In this document: in pieces, positions 1 through 8,819 of the stretch | Layout of the letters: each line of letters begins with the position of its first letter | Position numbering within the stretch: the stretch's first letter is position 1 | Assembly (NCBI GenBank): GCA_903939355.1 | Contig: CAJAHC010000112.1 | Span: 1-16,244 of the forward strand | Length of the DNA stretch: 16,244 bases | Direction of reading: 5' to 3' | Source of the DNA: an uncultured Methylococcaceae bacterium | Lineage (GTDB): Bacteria; Pseudomonadota; Gammaproteobacteria; Methylococcales; Methylomonadaceae | The notes under the pieces: model-generated | Databases searched by the model: none | Told to the model about the DNA's origin: nothing | What the model saw: the letters and a program-made list of their open reading frames with translations, nothing else | Made by a program: the position numbers and the translations under genes

Positions 1-47
1 CCTTCATCATTATTCCTTGTCAAGAAACTTAAGTAGCAAAAAATATA

Positions 48-1046
48 ATGCACGAAAACTACTTAAGAATAGCTTTATATTGGCTTTTAATAACCATAAT
101 AAGCTCCCCTGCAAAAGCTGATTGGACCGCTAATTTTAATAACTCTAGCTATTATACAAGTGACGTTGCTCTTTTCTCGGTAACCCGTCGTCTTTCTCTT
201 AAAGACGATCCAACTCAACCAACTGTTGATCGCCCCAATCAAGGTGCAGATTTCGTTTATGAGCCGGATGCAAAAGTAACATGGTCTGGTACCAATACCT
301 TAGGTAAAATAAACTGGTCAGCGAAAGCGGGAGGTTATGTGTTTGTTGATCAATCAGCATTCTCACATAGTGTATTTGAAACTCAAGTATCACAAACATT
401 TTCAACGAACACCAAAATAAATCTTCGTTACAATTTCATTCCTGATTTATATCTGGGTCAAAATACATATATAGATGGTAATGATAAAAGCTATGAGCAA
501 GATGAAATAGTCACGACTAATTATTGGTCAGTTCAACTTGATCAGCCATTAAACAATAACCTGACGGCTAGCTTATACGGACGCTATGGATTACGTAATT
601 ACAATGCACCCTTTCAATACCGCAATACTCGGTTTTGGACCTTAGGTCCCCGTCTTGATTGGCTCATTAACGCAAAGACACAATTACTTATTGGCTATCA
701 TTATGAACTGGGTGATGCTGCAAGTCAGAAATCTGTTAATTCTAATGATAATGTGTCCTATATAAGTAACTACACCTCGGCTGAATTAACGATACAACTA
801 CTAGAACGATTAAGTAGTGTATTTATAATTGACTATGAAAAAAATAACTATACCAGCAATAATATTAATGACTTGCAATATGGTACATCTGAAGATGTCT
901 ATCAAGGTCAAATAGCCTGCTTGTACAAATTACATTCATCAGCAACTGTTAAATTAGGCTGGCAATATGGCAATCGAAAACTAACCTCAGACAATCAGAA
1001 TGTTGTGATTAATAATGTATGGTTAGGCCTTCTCACTTCTTTTTAA
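48..1046 (+). CDS. Outer-membrane beta-barrel protein, function unknown
   Basis: 332 residues. The N-terminus has a hydrophobic stretch (about residues 6-20) ending in a typical signal peptidase I site, SPAKA followed by DW, so export is likely with cleavage after residue 24. The mature part is rich in alternating polar/aromatic segments with many Tyr, Asn, Gln and Trp, and short turns such as NNN, SNDN and NINDL. It ends in Phe after an alternating hydrophobic strand (WLGLLTSF), the usual C-terminal signal of BAM-inserted outer-membrane barrels. I therefore infer an outer-membrane barrel of roughly 12-16 strands. I see no catalytic motif and cannot name a substrate; porin-like or assembly-related roles are both possible. 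The gene stands alone and is convergent with mpl, with 43 bases between stops and no clear terminator hairpin. The ribosome-binding site is weak (AAGTAG-like). Moderate certainty for location, low for role. Confidence 0.75.
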   Translation: MHENYLRIALYWLLITIISSPAKADWTANFNNSSYYTSDVALFSVTRRLSLKDDPTQPTVDRPNQGADFVYEPDAKVTWSGTNTLGKINWSAKAGGYVFVDQSAFSHSVFETQVSQTFSTNTKINLRYNFIPDLYLGQNTYIDGNDKSYEQDEIVTTNYWSVQLDQPLNNNLTASLYGRYGLRNYNAPFQYRNTRFWTLGPRLDWLINAKTQLLIGYHYELGDAASQKSVNSNDNVSYISNYTSAELTIQLLERLSSVFIIDYEKNNYTSNNINDLQYGTSEDVYQGQIACLYKLHSSATVKLGWQYGNRKLTSDNQNVVINNVWLGLLTSF

Positions 1047-1089
1047 GACAACGATTTCTCAAATAAATTTGTACGCCTATCGCCCAACT

Positions 1090-2454
1090 TTATAACTCTT
1101 CCTGCAAGCGTTGATATATACCGCCAAAACTACCATTGCTCATTAACACAAAATGACCACCCGCACAGGCCTCAACTTTAAGCTTGGCAATAATCCCATC
1201 AAGAGATTGATAAATTTCAATATTGTCTGCATAACTATTCAGTTTACTTAAATCCCAATCCAAATTTTGAGGCTGATACATAATCGCTAAATCAGCATTA
1301 GCTAACGATTTTGCCAAGGTTTCTGTATGTATTCCTAAACGCATGGTATTTGATCTAGGTTCTACAATCGCAATAATACGTTCCTTACCGACTTGCTTAC
1401 GTAAACCATCGAGCGTCGTTGCAATGGCCGTCGGGTGATGAGCAAAATCATCGTACAGCGTTACGCCATTTATCTTGGCAAGCACTTCCATGCGCCGCTT
1501 AACATTTTCAAATTGACTTAACGCAGCTATTGCATCTTTTGGCAAAATACCAACATGATTAGCCGCAGCAATAGCCGAAATGGCGTTGTAAACATTATGT
1601 TCCCCTGTTAATGTCCACTCAACAATCCCTTGTTGGTTATTTTCAAACAAAACAGAAAATTGGCTACCGTCAGCTTTAAGCAATTCTACATTCCATTGCG
1701 CACTTGCATTAATTGACGTATGTTCAACTGGTGTCCAGCATCCCATAGCTAAAACATCATTAATATTAGCGTCACACTCAGGACTGATAATTAAACCTTC
1801 TCCTGGAATTGTTCTCACCAAATGATGGAACTGTCGCTTGATTGCATCCAAATCAGGAAAAATATCCGCATGATCAAACTCCAGATTGTTAAGTATCGCC
1901 GTACGAGGCTTATAATGAACAAACTTTGAACGCTTATCAAAAAATGCCGAATCATACTCATCAGCTTCGATAACAAAAAAACCTGATTTATTTTCCGGGC
2001 CACCTCCTAATCGTGCGGAGATACCAAAATTAAGTGGAATACCACCTATTAAAAATCCTGGATTAAAACCCTGATGCTCAAGTATCCAACTCAGCATACT
2101 TGCTGTAGTGGTCTTGCCATGCGTTCCGGCCACACCCAATACCCACTTATCATGCATAACATGTTCAGCCAACCACTGCGGACCTGATACATAATTTAAT
2201 CCTCTATTTAGCACCTCTTCAACTTCAGGATTACCTCGTGACAAGGCGTTGCCAATAATGACAACATCTGGATTACTATCTAGATTTTCCGCACAATAGC
2301 CATTCATTAATTGAATACCCTGTTGCTCTAATTGTGTACTCATGGGTGGATAAACATTTTGATCTGAACCACTGACCTGATAACCTAGTTGCCTTGCTAT
2401 CACTGCAAGGCCGCCCATAAATGTTCCGCAAATACCTAAAATATGAATATGCAA
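1090..2454 (-). CDS. mpl: UDP-N-acetylmuramate:L-alanyl-gamma-D-glutamyl-meso-diaminopimelate ligase
   Basis: Cytoplasmic Mur-ligase family enzyme of murein recycling. It joins the recovered tripeptide L-Ala-gamma-D-Glu-meso-DAP to UDP-MurNAc using ATP, bypassing MurC, MurD and MurE. Its 454 residues match the usual Mpl length. The N-terminus HIHILGICGTFMGGLA (residues 2-17) is the Mpl-type Rossmann start and separates it from MurC. The Mur-ligase P-loop GTHGKTT lies at 110-116, the central-domain block EADEYDSAFFDKRSK at about 163-177, and the C-terminal DDFAHHPTAI motif at about 336-345. The start is TTG rather than ATG: a Shine-Dalgarno-like AGGA sits seven bases upstream and the Mpl N-terminus begins exactly there, so no upstream start is needed. 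The gene is divergent from apaG across 128 bases and convergent with the barrel gene. No partner recycling gene is visible in the window. Confidence 0.95.
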   Translation of the reverse strand: MHIHILGICGTFMGGLAVIARQLGYQVSGSDQNVYPPMSTQLEQQGIQLMNGYCAENLDSNPDVVIIGNALSRGNPEVEEVLNRGLNYVSGPQWLAEHVMHDKWVLGVAGTHGKTTTASMLSWILEHQGFNPGFLIGGIPLNFGISARLGGGPENKSGFFVIEADEYDSAFFDKRSKFVHYKPRTAILNNLEFDHADIFPDLDAIKRQFHHLVRTIPGEGLIISPECDANINDVLAMGCWTPVEHTSINASAQWNVELLKADGSQFSVLFENNQQGIVEWTLTGEHNVYNAISAIAAANHVGILPKDAIAALSQFENVKRRMEVLAKINGVTLYDDFAHHPTAIATTLDGLRKQVGKERIIAIVEPRSNTMRLGIHTETLAKSLANADLAIMYQPQNLDWDLSKLNSYADNIEIYQSLDGIIAKLKVEACAGGHFVLMSNGSFGGIYQRLQEEL

Positions 2455-2568
2455 TGTCTCGTCCTAATGGTCTTAAAAACAATAATTTTTATCTCATGTT
2501 TATTCATCTGAAATAGTTACTTGCGTTTGATGCTAAGTTACTATGAAATATTGAATAAATAATTTGAA

Positions 2569-2574
2569 TATAAT
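2569..2574 (+). promoter_or_regulatory. Possible -10 box for apaG-apaH
   Basis: A perfect TATAAT lies nine bases before the apaG ATG, but no good -35 hexamer is found 16-18 bases upstream. If it is used, transcription would start within a few bases of the ATG and the mRNA would be nearly leaderless. This fits the absence of a clear Shine-Dalgarno before apaG. The region is very AT-rich, so chance occurrence is a real possibility. Confidence 0.3.
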
Positions 2575-2582
2575 ATCCAACA

Positions 2583-2960
2583 ATGACAATAAAAAACAAA
2601 ATATTAGTTGAAGCTACGCCCTTTTTCATAGCTGAACAATCGGCTCCTGAAAAAGATCGTTATGTGTTCGCCTATACTATCACCATAACCAATGAAGGAA
2701 CGGTACCTGCACAACTCTTAAATCGTCATTGGTTAATTACTGACTCCAATGGCAAAATACAAGAAGTAAGGGGAGATGGCGTGATTGGCGAACAACCTTA
2801 TCTTAAACCAGGTGAAAAGTTTCGTTACACTAGCGGAGCTGTTCTTGAAACTCCGGTTGGAACTATGCAAGGTCAATACACAATGCATCCGGATGAAGGT
2901 GATAATTTTAATGCCACCATACCTCAATTTACGTTATCTATTCCAAGAACATTGCATTAA
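2583..2960 (+). CDS. apaG: ApaG/DUF525 family protein, Co2+/Mg2+ efflux-associated
   Basis: 125 residues, the standard ApaG length. It is a small single-domain protein of fibronectin-III-like beta-sandwich fold. The family hallmarks are present in order: a YVFAYTITITNEG strand (residues 27-39), RHWLITDSNGK (48-58), VRGDGVIGEQPYLKPGE (62-78), the SGAVLETPVGTMQG block (84-97) and the terminal PQFTLSIPRTLH. ApaG was linked genetically to cobalt resistance and Mg2+ efflux in Salmonella; its biochemical role remains poorly defined, so the product name rests on family only. It is followed after four bases by apaH on the same strand, the conserved gammaproteobacterial apaGH pairing, so the two are probably cotranscribed. 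The start lacks a convincing ribosome-binding site. Confidence 0.95.
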   Translation: MTIKNKILVEATPFFIAEQSAPEKDRYVFAYTITITNEGTVPAQLLNRHWLITDSNGKIQEVRGDGVIGEQPYLKPGEKFRYTSGAVLETPVGTMQGQYTMHPDEGDNFNATIPQFTLSIPRTLH

Positions 2961-2964
2961 TTAA

Positions 2965-3831
2965 ATGTCCATTTATGCTATTGGTGACATACAAGGCTGC
3001 CTTGATGATTTATTAAGGTTACTTGATACTATCTCTTTTAATGAAAACACTGATCAACTGTGGTTTACAGGTGACTTGGTTAACCGTGGCCCAAAGTCCT
3101 TGGAAACTTTACGTTTTGTTAAGTCACTAGGCACTTCATCCACTACTGTATTAGGCAATCATGATATGCACTTACTTGCGGCGTCATGTTTACATAAAAT
3201 AGCAGCCAAAAAAAACAGTCTCAGTGATGTACTTGAAGCGCCCGATCGAGATGAATTAATTGATTGGTTACGTCACCGACCACTTTTTCATTATAACAAG
3301 GATTTCTGTTTACTTCATGCCGGCTTACCGCCTCAATGGGACTTTAAAAAAACCCAAAAAATGGCACTTCTGGCAGAAGCAACTTTAAGAAGTCCTGATT
3401 ATCACGTGTTTTTAAAACAAATGTATGGCAATAAACCTAATGTCTGGTCATCTAATTTAAAAGGTTTATCAAAGTTACGTTTTATCATTAACTGTTTTAC
3501 GCGGATGCGTTATTGTGAAGATAATGGCCGGCTAGACTTCAATAACACTGGCCCTTTAGGCTCTCAACCAAAGAACCTATTACCATGGTTTGAAGTACCA
3601 AAACGTAAAAATGCGGATATGTGTATTATCTTCGGGCACTGGTCTACATTGGGTTATCATGAAGGGCCGAATTGTTATGGCATTGATACTGGTTGTTTAT
3701 GGGGCGGGCAATTAACCGCATTAAAACTCGATAAGCAGGTGCAGCGAATCAGCATTGATTGTCCTGGAATCAAAAAACCTAGTAAGGCGTATATCAGCTC
3801 TAAAGTTGAAGAATCAGTCTATCAAGGGTAA
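2965..3831 (+). CDS. apaH: Symmetrical bis(5'-nucleosyl)-tetraphosphatase
   Basis: Cytoplasmic metallophosphoesterase (PPP superfamily) that splits diadenosine tetraphosphate into two ADP and can also remove Np4-type caps from RNA 5' ends. 288 residues, within the usual range. The metal-binding motifs are GDIQGC (residues 7-12), GDLVNRG (36-42), GNHD (64-67) and HAGLPPQWD at about 117-125; a C-terminal FGHW and the DTGCLWGGQLTAL block complete the ApaH signature. The first motif has Gln where many phosphatases have His (GDxHG), a substitution known in many ApaH proteins, so activity is still expected. It lies four bases after apaG and is probably translated from the same mRNA. It converges on dapB across 160 bases in which I find no convincing gene or terminator. 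Confidence 0.96.
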   Translation: MSIYAIGDIQGCLDDLLRLLDTISFNENTDQLWFTGDLVNRGPKSLETLRFVKSLGTSSTTVLGNHDMHLLAASCLHKIAAKKNSLSDVLEAPDRDELIDWLRHRPLFHYNKDFCLLHAGLPPQWDFKKTQKMALLAEATLRSPDYHVFLKQMYGNKPNVWSSNLKGLSKLRFIINCFTRMRYCEDNGRLDFNNTGPLGSQPKNLLPWFEVPKRKNADMCIIFGHWSTLGYHEGPNCYGIDTGCLWGGQLTALKLDKQVQRISIDCPGIKKPSKAYISSKVEESVYQG

Positions 3832-3991
3832 AAACCCATGACTCTATTGGTTCCACTTATACTAGCAAAATATCTCGCACAACATCAATTAAGCCACTAC
3901 TGAGTTGTTGCTATTTTAATGGATGGATCAACATTTGCTGTTGAATGTCTCTATGAAGTAAAGGGTAGAAAGAAAAAAATACAAGTTACCC

Positions 3992-4804
<813 letters not shown>

Positions 4805-5938
4805 TTATCCTGTTAGCTTATCGAAAAAGTTTTTTACCCCATTCACCCAAGAATGCTCTTGTGGACTGTGGTGCTTGCCACCGCTCAACAATGACTCGGC
4901 CAATTGTTCGATCATTGCTTTCTGTTCTTTAGTGAGCTGTACAGGTGTTTCAATTCTAACTTTGCACTCCAAATTACCTACAGCGCCTCCCCTGACTTGT
5001 TTTACACCTTTACCGCGCAATCTAAATGATTTACCAGTTTGTGTTTCAGGTGGAATAGTGAGCTTTACTTCACCATCTAAAGTGGGCACTTGAATAGTGC
5101 CACCCAAGCAAGCGGTAGTAAAACTAATGGGTACTTCACAATAGAGGTTTGCACCGTCGCGAGTAAAAATGTCATGTTCTTTTACACGAACCTCTATGTA
5201 AAGATCACCCGATGGAGCGCCACGCTCGCCAGCTTCTCCTTCTCCACTTAGACGGATACGATCGCCTGTATCTACACCTGCAGGAATTTTTGCCGACAAC
5301 GTTTTATTTTTTTGAAGACGCCCTTGGCCATGACATGAGCCACAGGGATCTTTGATTTGTTTTCCAGTACCGCGACAAGTTGGACATGCCTGTTGCACAG
5401 AAAAGAAACCTTGCTGCATCCTGACTTGACCATGACCGTGACAAGTCGTACAAATAACTGGCGTGGAACCTTTTTTGGCGCCTGATCCATTACATTCTCC
5501 GCAACTCACTAATACTGGAATACGAATTTCCTTTTCCGTTCCGGCAACGGCCTCTTCCAAGGTTAATTCCATGTTGTAGCGTAAATCGGAACCACGCTGA
5601 ACATTACTGCGCTGTTGCCTTCCACCACCAAAAATATCGCCAAAAACATCCCCAAATATATCACTAAAGCCTTCAGCGCCTCCTCCAGGTCGGCCACCCA
5701 TTGAAGGATCAACACCGGCATGACCAAACTGATCGTAAGCCGAGCGTTTTTTAGAATCTGATAAGATTTCGTAAGCTTCTTTGATTTGTTTGAATTTAAC
5801 TTCAGCTGCTTCCGGATTGTCAGCGTTTCTATCGGGATGAAATTTCATCGCCAAACTGCGATAACTTTTTTTGATCTCTGCATCACTAGCGTTTCTATCA
5901 ACGTTAAGCAGTTTATAAAAATCTTCTTTTGTTGCCAT
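4805..5938 (-). CDS. dnaJ: Chaperone DnaJ (Hsp40, type I)
   Basis: Co-chaperone that delivers unfolded clients to DnaK and stimulates its ATPase. 377 residues with all type I parts: J domain with the HPD tripeptide at residues 34-36, a Gly/Phe-rich linker (about 74-106, with three FGD/FGG-type repeats), and a zinc-binding region with four intact CxxCxGxG repeats at 146-153, 163-170, 185-192 and 199-206. The C-terminal beta-sandwich client-binding and dimerisation domains follow to about residue 350. It lies 230 bases after dnaK with hairpins in between, and three bases before dapB. The best Shine-Dalgarno (AGGAG, 11 bases before ATG) is inside a hairpin; a weaker GGA seven bases before ATG is outside it. 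The spacer is unusually long compared with the tight joints elsewhere in this cluster. Confidence 0.97.
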   Translation of the reverse strand: MATKEDFYKLLNVDRNASDAEIKKSYRSLAMKFHPDRNADNPEAAEVKFKQIKEAYEILSDSKKRSAYDQFGHAGVDPSMGGRPGGGAEGFSDIFGDVFGDIFGGGRQQRSNVQRGSDLRYNMELTLEEAVAGTEKEIRIPVLVSCGECNGSGAKKGSTPVICTTCHGHGQVRMQQGFFSVQQACPTCRGTGKQIKDPCGSCHGQGRLQKNKTLSAKIPAGVDTGDRIRLSGEGEAGERGAPSGDLYIEVRVKEHDIFTRDGANLYCEVPISFTTACLGGTIQVPTLDGEVKLTIPPETQTGKSFRLRGKGVKQVRGGAVGNLECKVRIETPVQLTKEQKAMIEQLAESLLSGGKHHSPQEHSWVNGVKNFFDKLTG

Positions 5939-5949
5939 GTTTCAATCCG

Positions 5950-5969
5950 CTCCTGAAGTTCTTCAGGAG
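5950..5969 (-). promoter_or_regulatory. Hairpin sequestering the dnaJ Shine-Dalgarno
   Basis: On the minus strand, CTCCTGAA, a GAAC loop and TTCAGGAG form a perfect 8-bp stem (9 bp in sequence symmetry). The 3' arm contains AGGAG, the strongest Shine-Dalgarno candidate for dnaJ, and the 5' arm contains its exact complement CTCCT. The stem ends 11 bases before the dnaJ ATG. The pairing is seen directly. That it acts as a translational switch or RNA thermometer is inference; it could also only pause or protect mRNA. Confidence 0.55.
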
Positions 5970-6020
5970 ATTAAGCATTGCTGCGAGGTTATAAGATGCC
6001 GCACATTTTTAATGTACGCT

Positions 6021-6046
6021 ATGGTTGTAACTGTATTAACTTCAAA
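6021..6046 (-). promoter_or_regulatory. Weak sigma-32-like promoter candidate before dnaJ
   Basis: TTTGAA (5 of 6 to CTTGAA), a 14-base spacer and AACCAT (4 of 6 to CCCCAT). The spacer equals that of the two strong sigma-32 sites in this cluster, but the -10 match is poor. It would start transcription roughly 75 bases upstream of the dnaJ ATG, downstream of the 16-bp hairpin. Weak evidence. Confidence 0.25.
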
Positions 6047-6073
6047 TAAATATTTCTTTATAGCTTAACGCAC

Positions 6074-6112
6074 TATGCAGGTTGGGACTACCTATAAGTC
6101 CCAACCTGCATA
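6074..6112 (-). other. Perfect 16-bp hairpin in the dnaK-dnaJ spacer
   Basis: Arms at 6074-6089 and 6097-6112 are exact reverse complements, separated by a 7-base loop (ACCTATA on plus). Neither strand shows a T-run directly after the stem, so it is not a standard intrinsic terminator. Its place between dnaK and dnaJ suggests an mRNA processing, stability or partial attenuation element that sets more DnaK than DnaJ. The structure is certain from sequence; the role is inferred. Confidence 0.7.
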
Positions 6113-6136
6113 TATCGAAATCAACCGTCATCATTA

Positions 6137-6160
6137 GGCAGAGTGATCGTAATCACCGCC
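6137..6160 (-). other. Short bulged hairpin just after dnaK
   Basis: GTGAT at 6143-6147 pairs with ATCAC at 6152-6156 around a 4-base loop; the stem extends through 6141/6157 and GGC/GCC (6137-6139 with 6158-6160), leaving two single-base bulges. It lies 9 bases beyond the dnaK stop on the transcript and may protect the dnaK 3' end. No T-run follows. Confidence 0.35.
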
Positions 6161-6168
6161 AAATAAAT

Positions 6169-8094
6169 TTAGTCTTTTTTGACCTCTTCAAATTCAGCAT
6201 CCACTACGCTATCATCAGCTTCATGATGACCCGCTGAACCCTCAGCATGATGGGCATCACCACCTTCAGAACCAGCTTTCTGAGCGTAAACACGTTCGGC
6301 CAGTTTACCTGATAATTCAGTCAAAGCATTAGTCTTAGCTTCAATGTCATCCTTATCATCGCCCTTAACCGCTTCTCTTGCCGCTTCAATAGCATGCTCA
6401 ATACTACTTTTTTCATCAGCACCTACTTGCTCACCCAGTTCTTTTAGTGATTTTTCAGTAGCATGAATCATCCCATCCGCATGGTTTCGTGCATGCACCA
6501 ATTCTGTCAATTTACGATCTTCATCTGCATGAGCTTCAGCATCTTTAATCATGCGATCAACTTCATCATCTGACAATCCACTAGAAGCCTTAATAATAAT
6601 TGATTGTTTTTTACCAGTTGCCTTATCTTTTGCCGATACATTCAAAATACCGTTAGCATCAATATCAAATGATACTTCAATTTGCGGCACGCCACGTGAT
6701 GCTGGTGGAATATCTGCTAAATCAAAACGACCCAGTGATTTATTAGCCGCGGCCTTTTCACGCTCACCTTGTAATACATGGATAGTGACAGCTGTTTGAT
6801 TGTCATCAGCCGTAGAAAACACCTGAGCTGCATTAGTTGGGATAGTGGTATTTTTCTCAATCAATTTTGTCATGATACCGCCCATTGTTTCTATACCAAG
6901 AGACAACGGAATAACATCCAACAATAATACATCTTTAACATCACCTGATAAAACGCCCGCCTGAATTGCAGCGCCCAAAGCAACAGCCTCATCTGGATTA
7001 ACATCTTTACGAGGCTCTTGGCCAAAAATGCTTTTTACCATTTCCTGTACTTTTGGCATGCGAGTTTGACCACCCACCAAAATAACATCATTGATTTCTG
7101 ACGCTTTTAAGCCGGCGTCTTTAAGAGCCATTTCACAAGGGCCTTTAGTACGGTTGATCAATTCTTCAACCAAAGACTCCAATTTAGCACGTGTCAATTT
7201 AACATTTAAATGTTTTGGACCCGAAGCATCAGCCGTGATGTAAGGTAAATTAACGTCAGTTTGTTGACTTGATGATAATTCAATCTTAGCTTTTTCAGCA
7301 GCTTCTTTTAAACGTTGCAAAGCCAATGGATCATTGTGCACATCTACGCCGCTTTCTTTCTTAAATTCAGCAGCAAGATACTCAATGACTCTTGAGTCAA
7401 AATCTTCACCGCCTAAAAATGTATCACCATTGGTTGATAGAACTTCAAATTGATGCTCACCATCAATTTCAGCAATTTCAATGATAGAAATATCAAATGT
7501 TCCACCACCTAAATCATAAACTGCAATTTTAGTATCACCTTTAGGCTTATCCATACCAAATGCCAATGCTGACGCAGTTGGCTCATTAATAATACGTCTA
7601 ACTTCTAAACCAGCAATACGACCGGCATCTTTAGTGGCTTGACGTTGTGAATCATTAAAATAAGCAGGAACAGTAATAACTGCCTCAGTAACCGCTTCAC
7701 CCAAATAAGCTTCAGCATCTTTTTTTAATTTCATTAAAATACGTGCTGAAATTTCTGGAGAAGCCATTTTTTTGCCATGCACTTCAACCCATGCATCGCC
7801 ATTTTCTGCCTCAACAATTGCATAAGGCACCATTTTGATGTCTTTTTGCACAACATCATCTTTAAAACGACGACCAATCAATCGTTTAATTGCAAATAGT
7901 GTATTTTTTGGGTTAGTAACAGCCTGACGTTTTGCCGATTGACCTACTAACACTTCGTCATCACTACTAAAAGCAATAATTGAAGGTGTAGTACGCGCAC
8001 CTTCACTATTTTCAATTACTTTCGCAACGCCGTTTTCTAATACCGCTACACACGAGTTGGTTGTTCCTAAATCTATTCCAATTATTTTACCCAT
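6169..8094 (-). CDS. dnaK: Molecular chaperone DnaK (Hsp70)
   Basis: ATP-driven chaperone, core of the Hsp70 machine with DnaJ and GrpE. 641 residues from the ATG at 8094. An in-frame TTG twelve bases upstream (8106) is rejected because a GGAG Shine-Dalgarno sits six bases before the ATG, and overlaps that TTG codon and the next. Motifs: IDLGTTNS (residues 7-14), [10 protein letters not shown] (171-180), [10 protein letters not shown] (194-203, with Thr199 at the usual phosphorylation position), VGGQTRMP (340-347), the interdomain linker [13 protein letters not shown] (388-400), a substrate-binding beta domain, then an alpha-helical lid and a His/Ala/Glu-rich tail ending in EEVKKD, the conserved C-terminus for co-chaperone contacts. 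It has its own sigma-32-type promoter overlapping the end of grpE and should also be read through from upstream. Two hairpins follow the stop. Confidence 0.98.
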   Translation of the reverse strand: MGKIIGIDLGTTNSCVAVLENGVAKVIENSEGARTTPSIIAFSSDDEVLVGQSAKRQAVTNPKNTLFAIKRLIGRRFKDDVVQKDIKMVPYAIVEAENGDAWVEVHGKKMASPEISARILMKLKKDAEAYLGEAVTEAVITVPAYFNDSQRQATKDAGRIAGLEVRRIINEPTASALAFGMDKPKGDTKIAVYDLGGGTFDISIIEIAEIDGEHQFEVLSTNGDTFLGGEDFDSRVIEYLAAEFKKESGVDVHNDPLALQRLKEAAEKAKIELSSSQQTDVNLPYITADASGPKHLNVKLTRAKLESLVEELINRTKGPCEMALKDAGLKASEINDVILVGGQTRMPKVQEMVKSIFGQEPRKDVNPDEAVALGAAIQAGVLSGDVKDVLLLDVIPLSLGIETMGGIMTKLIEKNTTIPTNAAQVFSTADDNQTAVTIHVLQGEREKAAANKSLGRFDLADIPPASRGVPQIEVSFDIDANGILNVSAKDKATGKKQSIIIKASSGLSDDEVDRMIKDAEAHADEDRKLTELVHARNHADGMIHATEKSLKELGEQVGADEKSSIEHAIEAAREAVKGDDKDDIEAKTNALTELSGKLAERVYAQKAGSEGGDAHHAEGSAGHHEADDSVVDAEFEEVKKD

Positions 8095-8115
8095 TGAATG
8101 CTCCAAACTGAATTT

Positions 8116-8139
8116 ATGTAAAAAATGTAAATGTTACTT
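8116..8139 (-). repeat. dnaK copy of a shared 24-base leader element
   Basis: On the minus strand this begins AAGTAACA and ends TTTTACAT, the same first and last eight bases as the grpE leader at 8820-8843, with 3 of 8 central bases also matching (19 of 24 overall). It starts five bases after the CCCCAT box of the dnaK sigma-32 promoter, so it is the first transcribed sequence. Function unknown. Confidence 0.6.
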
Positions 8140-8142
8140 GCG

Positions 8143-8172
8143 ATATGGGGGCTATTTTACAGTGTTCAAGCC
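8143..8172 (-). promoter_or_regulatory. Sigma-32 promoter of dnaK
   Basis: Read on the minus strand: GGCTTGAA (8172-8165), a 14-base spacer, CCCCATAT (8150-8143). This matches the RpoH consensus CTTGAA / CCCCAT exactly, with a spacer length typical of RpoH promoters. The upstream box overlaps the grpE stop codon. The expected transcription start is near 8136, giving a dnaK leader of about 40 bases. No RpoH gene is in the window, so use by sigma-32 is inferred from the consensus. Confidence 0.85.
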
Positions 8173-8780
8173 TACATATTATCGTCGGATGGTTTTTCTG
8201 CTGCTTTTGCTACCACAACCATAGCAGGTCTGAGTAAACGACCATTCAATAGGTAACCTTTTTGAAACACGTTAACAACGGTATTAGGTTCGGCACCTTC
8301 TATCTCTTGCATCATCATCGCTTGATGCTGTTCTGCATTAAAAGACTCTCCCATAGGATCGATGGCAACAATATTAAACTTTGCAAACAAAGCTTCAAAT
8401 TGTTTAATGGTTAAGTCACAGCCTTCGCGAAATTTTTTAACTTCTTCGTTATCACCTGTTGCCGCTTGCAAACCCAAAACCACACTGTCATATACCGGCA
8501 ATAATTCTTTACCAAAACTAGTCAAAGAATACTTATGTGCATCTTCAAGGTCTTTTTGAGTTCTTCTTTTCAGATTTTCCATTTCTGCCATGGTACGAAC
8601 GGCTTTATCCCAATTTTCATGAGCTTTTTGCTTAGCCTCTTCCAATTCTTGCTTTAACTCATCAATTGTATACTCATGCTCTCCCACTTCGGTGTGAGAC
8701 TCTTCATCATGAACGGCTTCATTTTCAAACTCTGATTCAATTTTAACTTCATTCTCAGGCATTTCCTGATCAATACTCAT
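8172..8780 (-). CDS. grpE: Nucleotide exchange factor GrpE
   Basis: Homodimeric exchange factor that releases ADP from DnaK. 202 residues, normal length. The first 40 residues are acidic and low-complexity (many Glu), then a long helix with heptad character (about 38-90, including AEMENLKRRTQKD at 65-77) forms the dimer stalk. A four-helix-bundle region follows with ELLPVYDSV (92-100), then the C-terminal beta-wing with NVFQKGYLLNGRLLRPAMV (170-188), the GrpE signature that contacts the DnaK nucleotide domain. The ATG at 8780 is preceded by AAGGA with eight bases between. It is separated from hrcA by 61 bases holding a structured leader and from dnaK by 77 bases; it has its own sigma-32-type promoter in the end of hrcA, and its TAG stop overlaps the dnaK promoter. 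Confidence 0.96.
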   Translation of the reverse strand: MSIDQEMPENEVKIESEFENEAVHDEESHTEVGEHEYTIDELKQELEEAKQKAHENWDKAVRTMAEMENLKRRTQKDLEDAHKYSLTSFGKELLPVYDSVVLGLQAATGDNEEVKKFREGCDLTIKQFEALFAKFNIVAIDPMGESFNAEQHQAMMMQEIEGAEPNTVVNVFQKGYLLNGRLLRPAMVVVAKAAEKPSDDNM

Positions 8781-8819
8781 CTTTATAATCCTTAAAATAT
8801 AGTTACGGTAACGTGTTAC

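Noticed and set aside
3838..3903. Short 21-codon reading frame after apaH starting ATG at 3838
   Set aside because: No homology recognised, no clear ribosome-binding site and no supporting context.
3964..3991. GGGTA/TACCC inverted repeat with an A/T run after dapB as a terminator
   Set aside because: Only a 5-bp stem with a 17-18 base loop, and the T-run lies inside the loop rather than after the stem.
8095..8106. Extension of DnaK by four residues to a TTG at 8106
   Set aside because: The TTG overlaps the GGAG ribosome-binding site of the ATG at 8094, and DnaK proteins start at [10 protein letters not shown].
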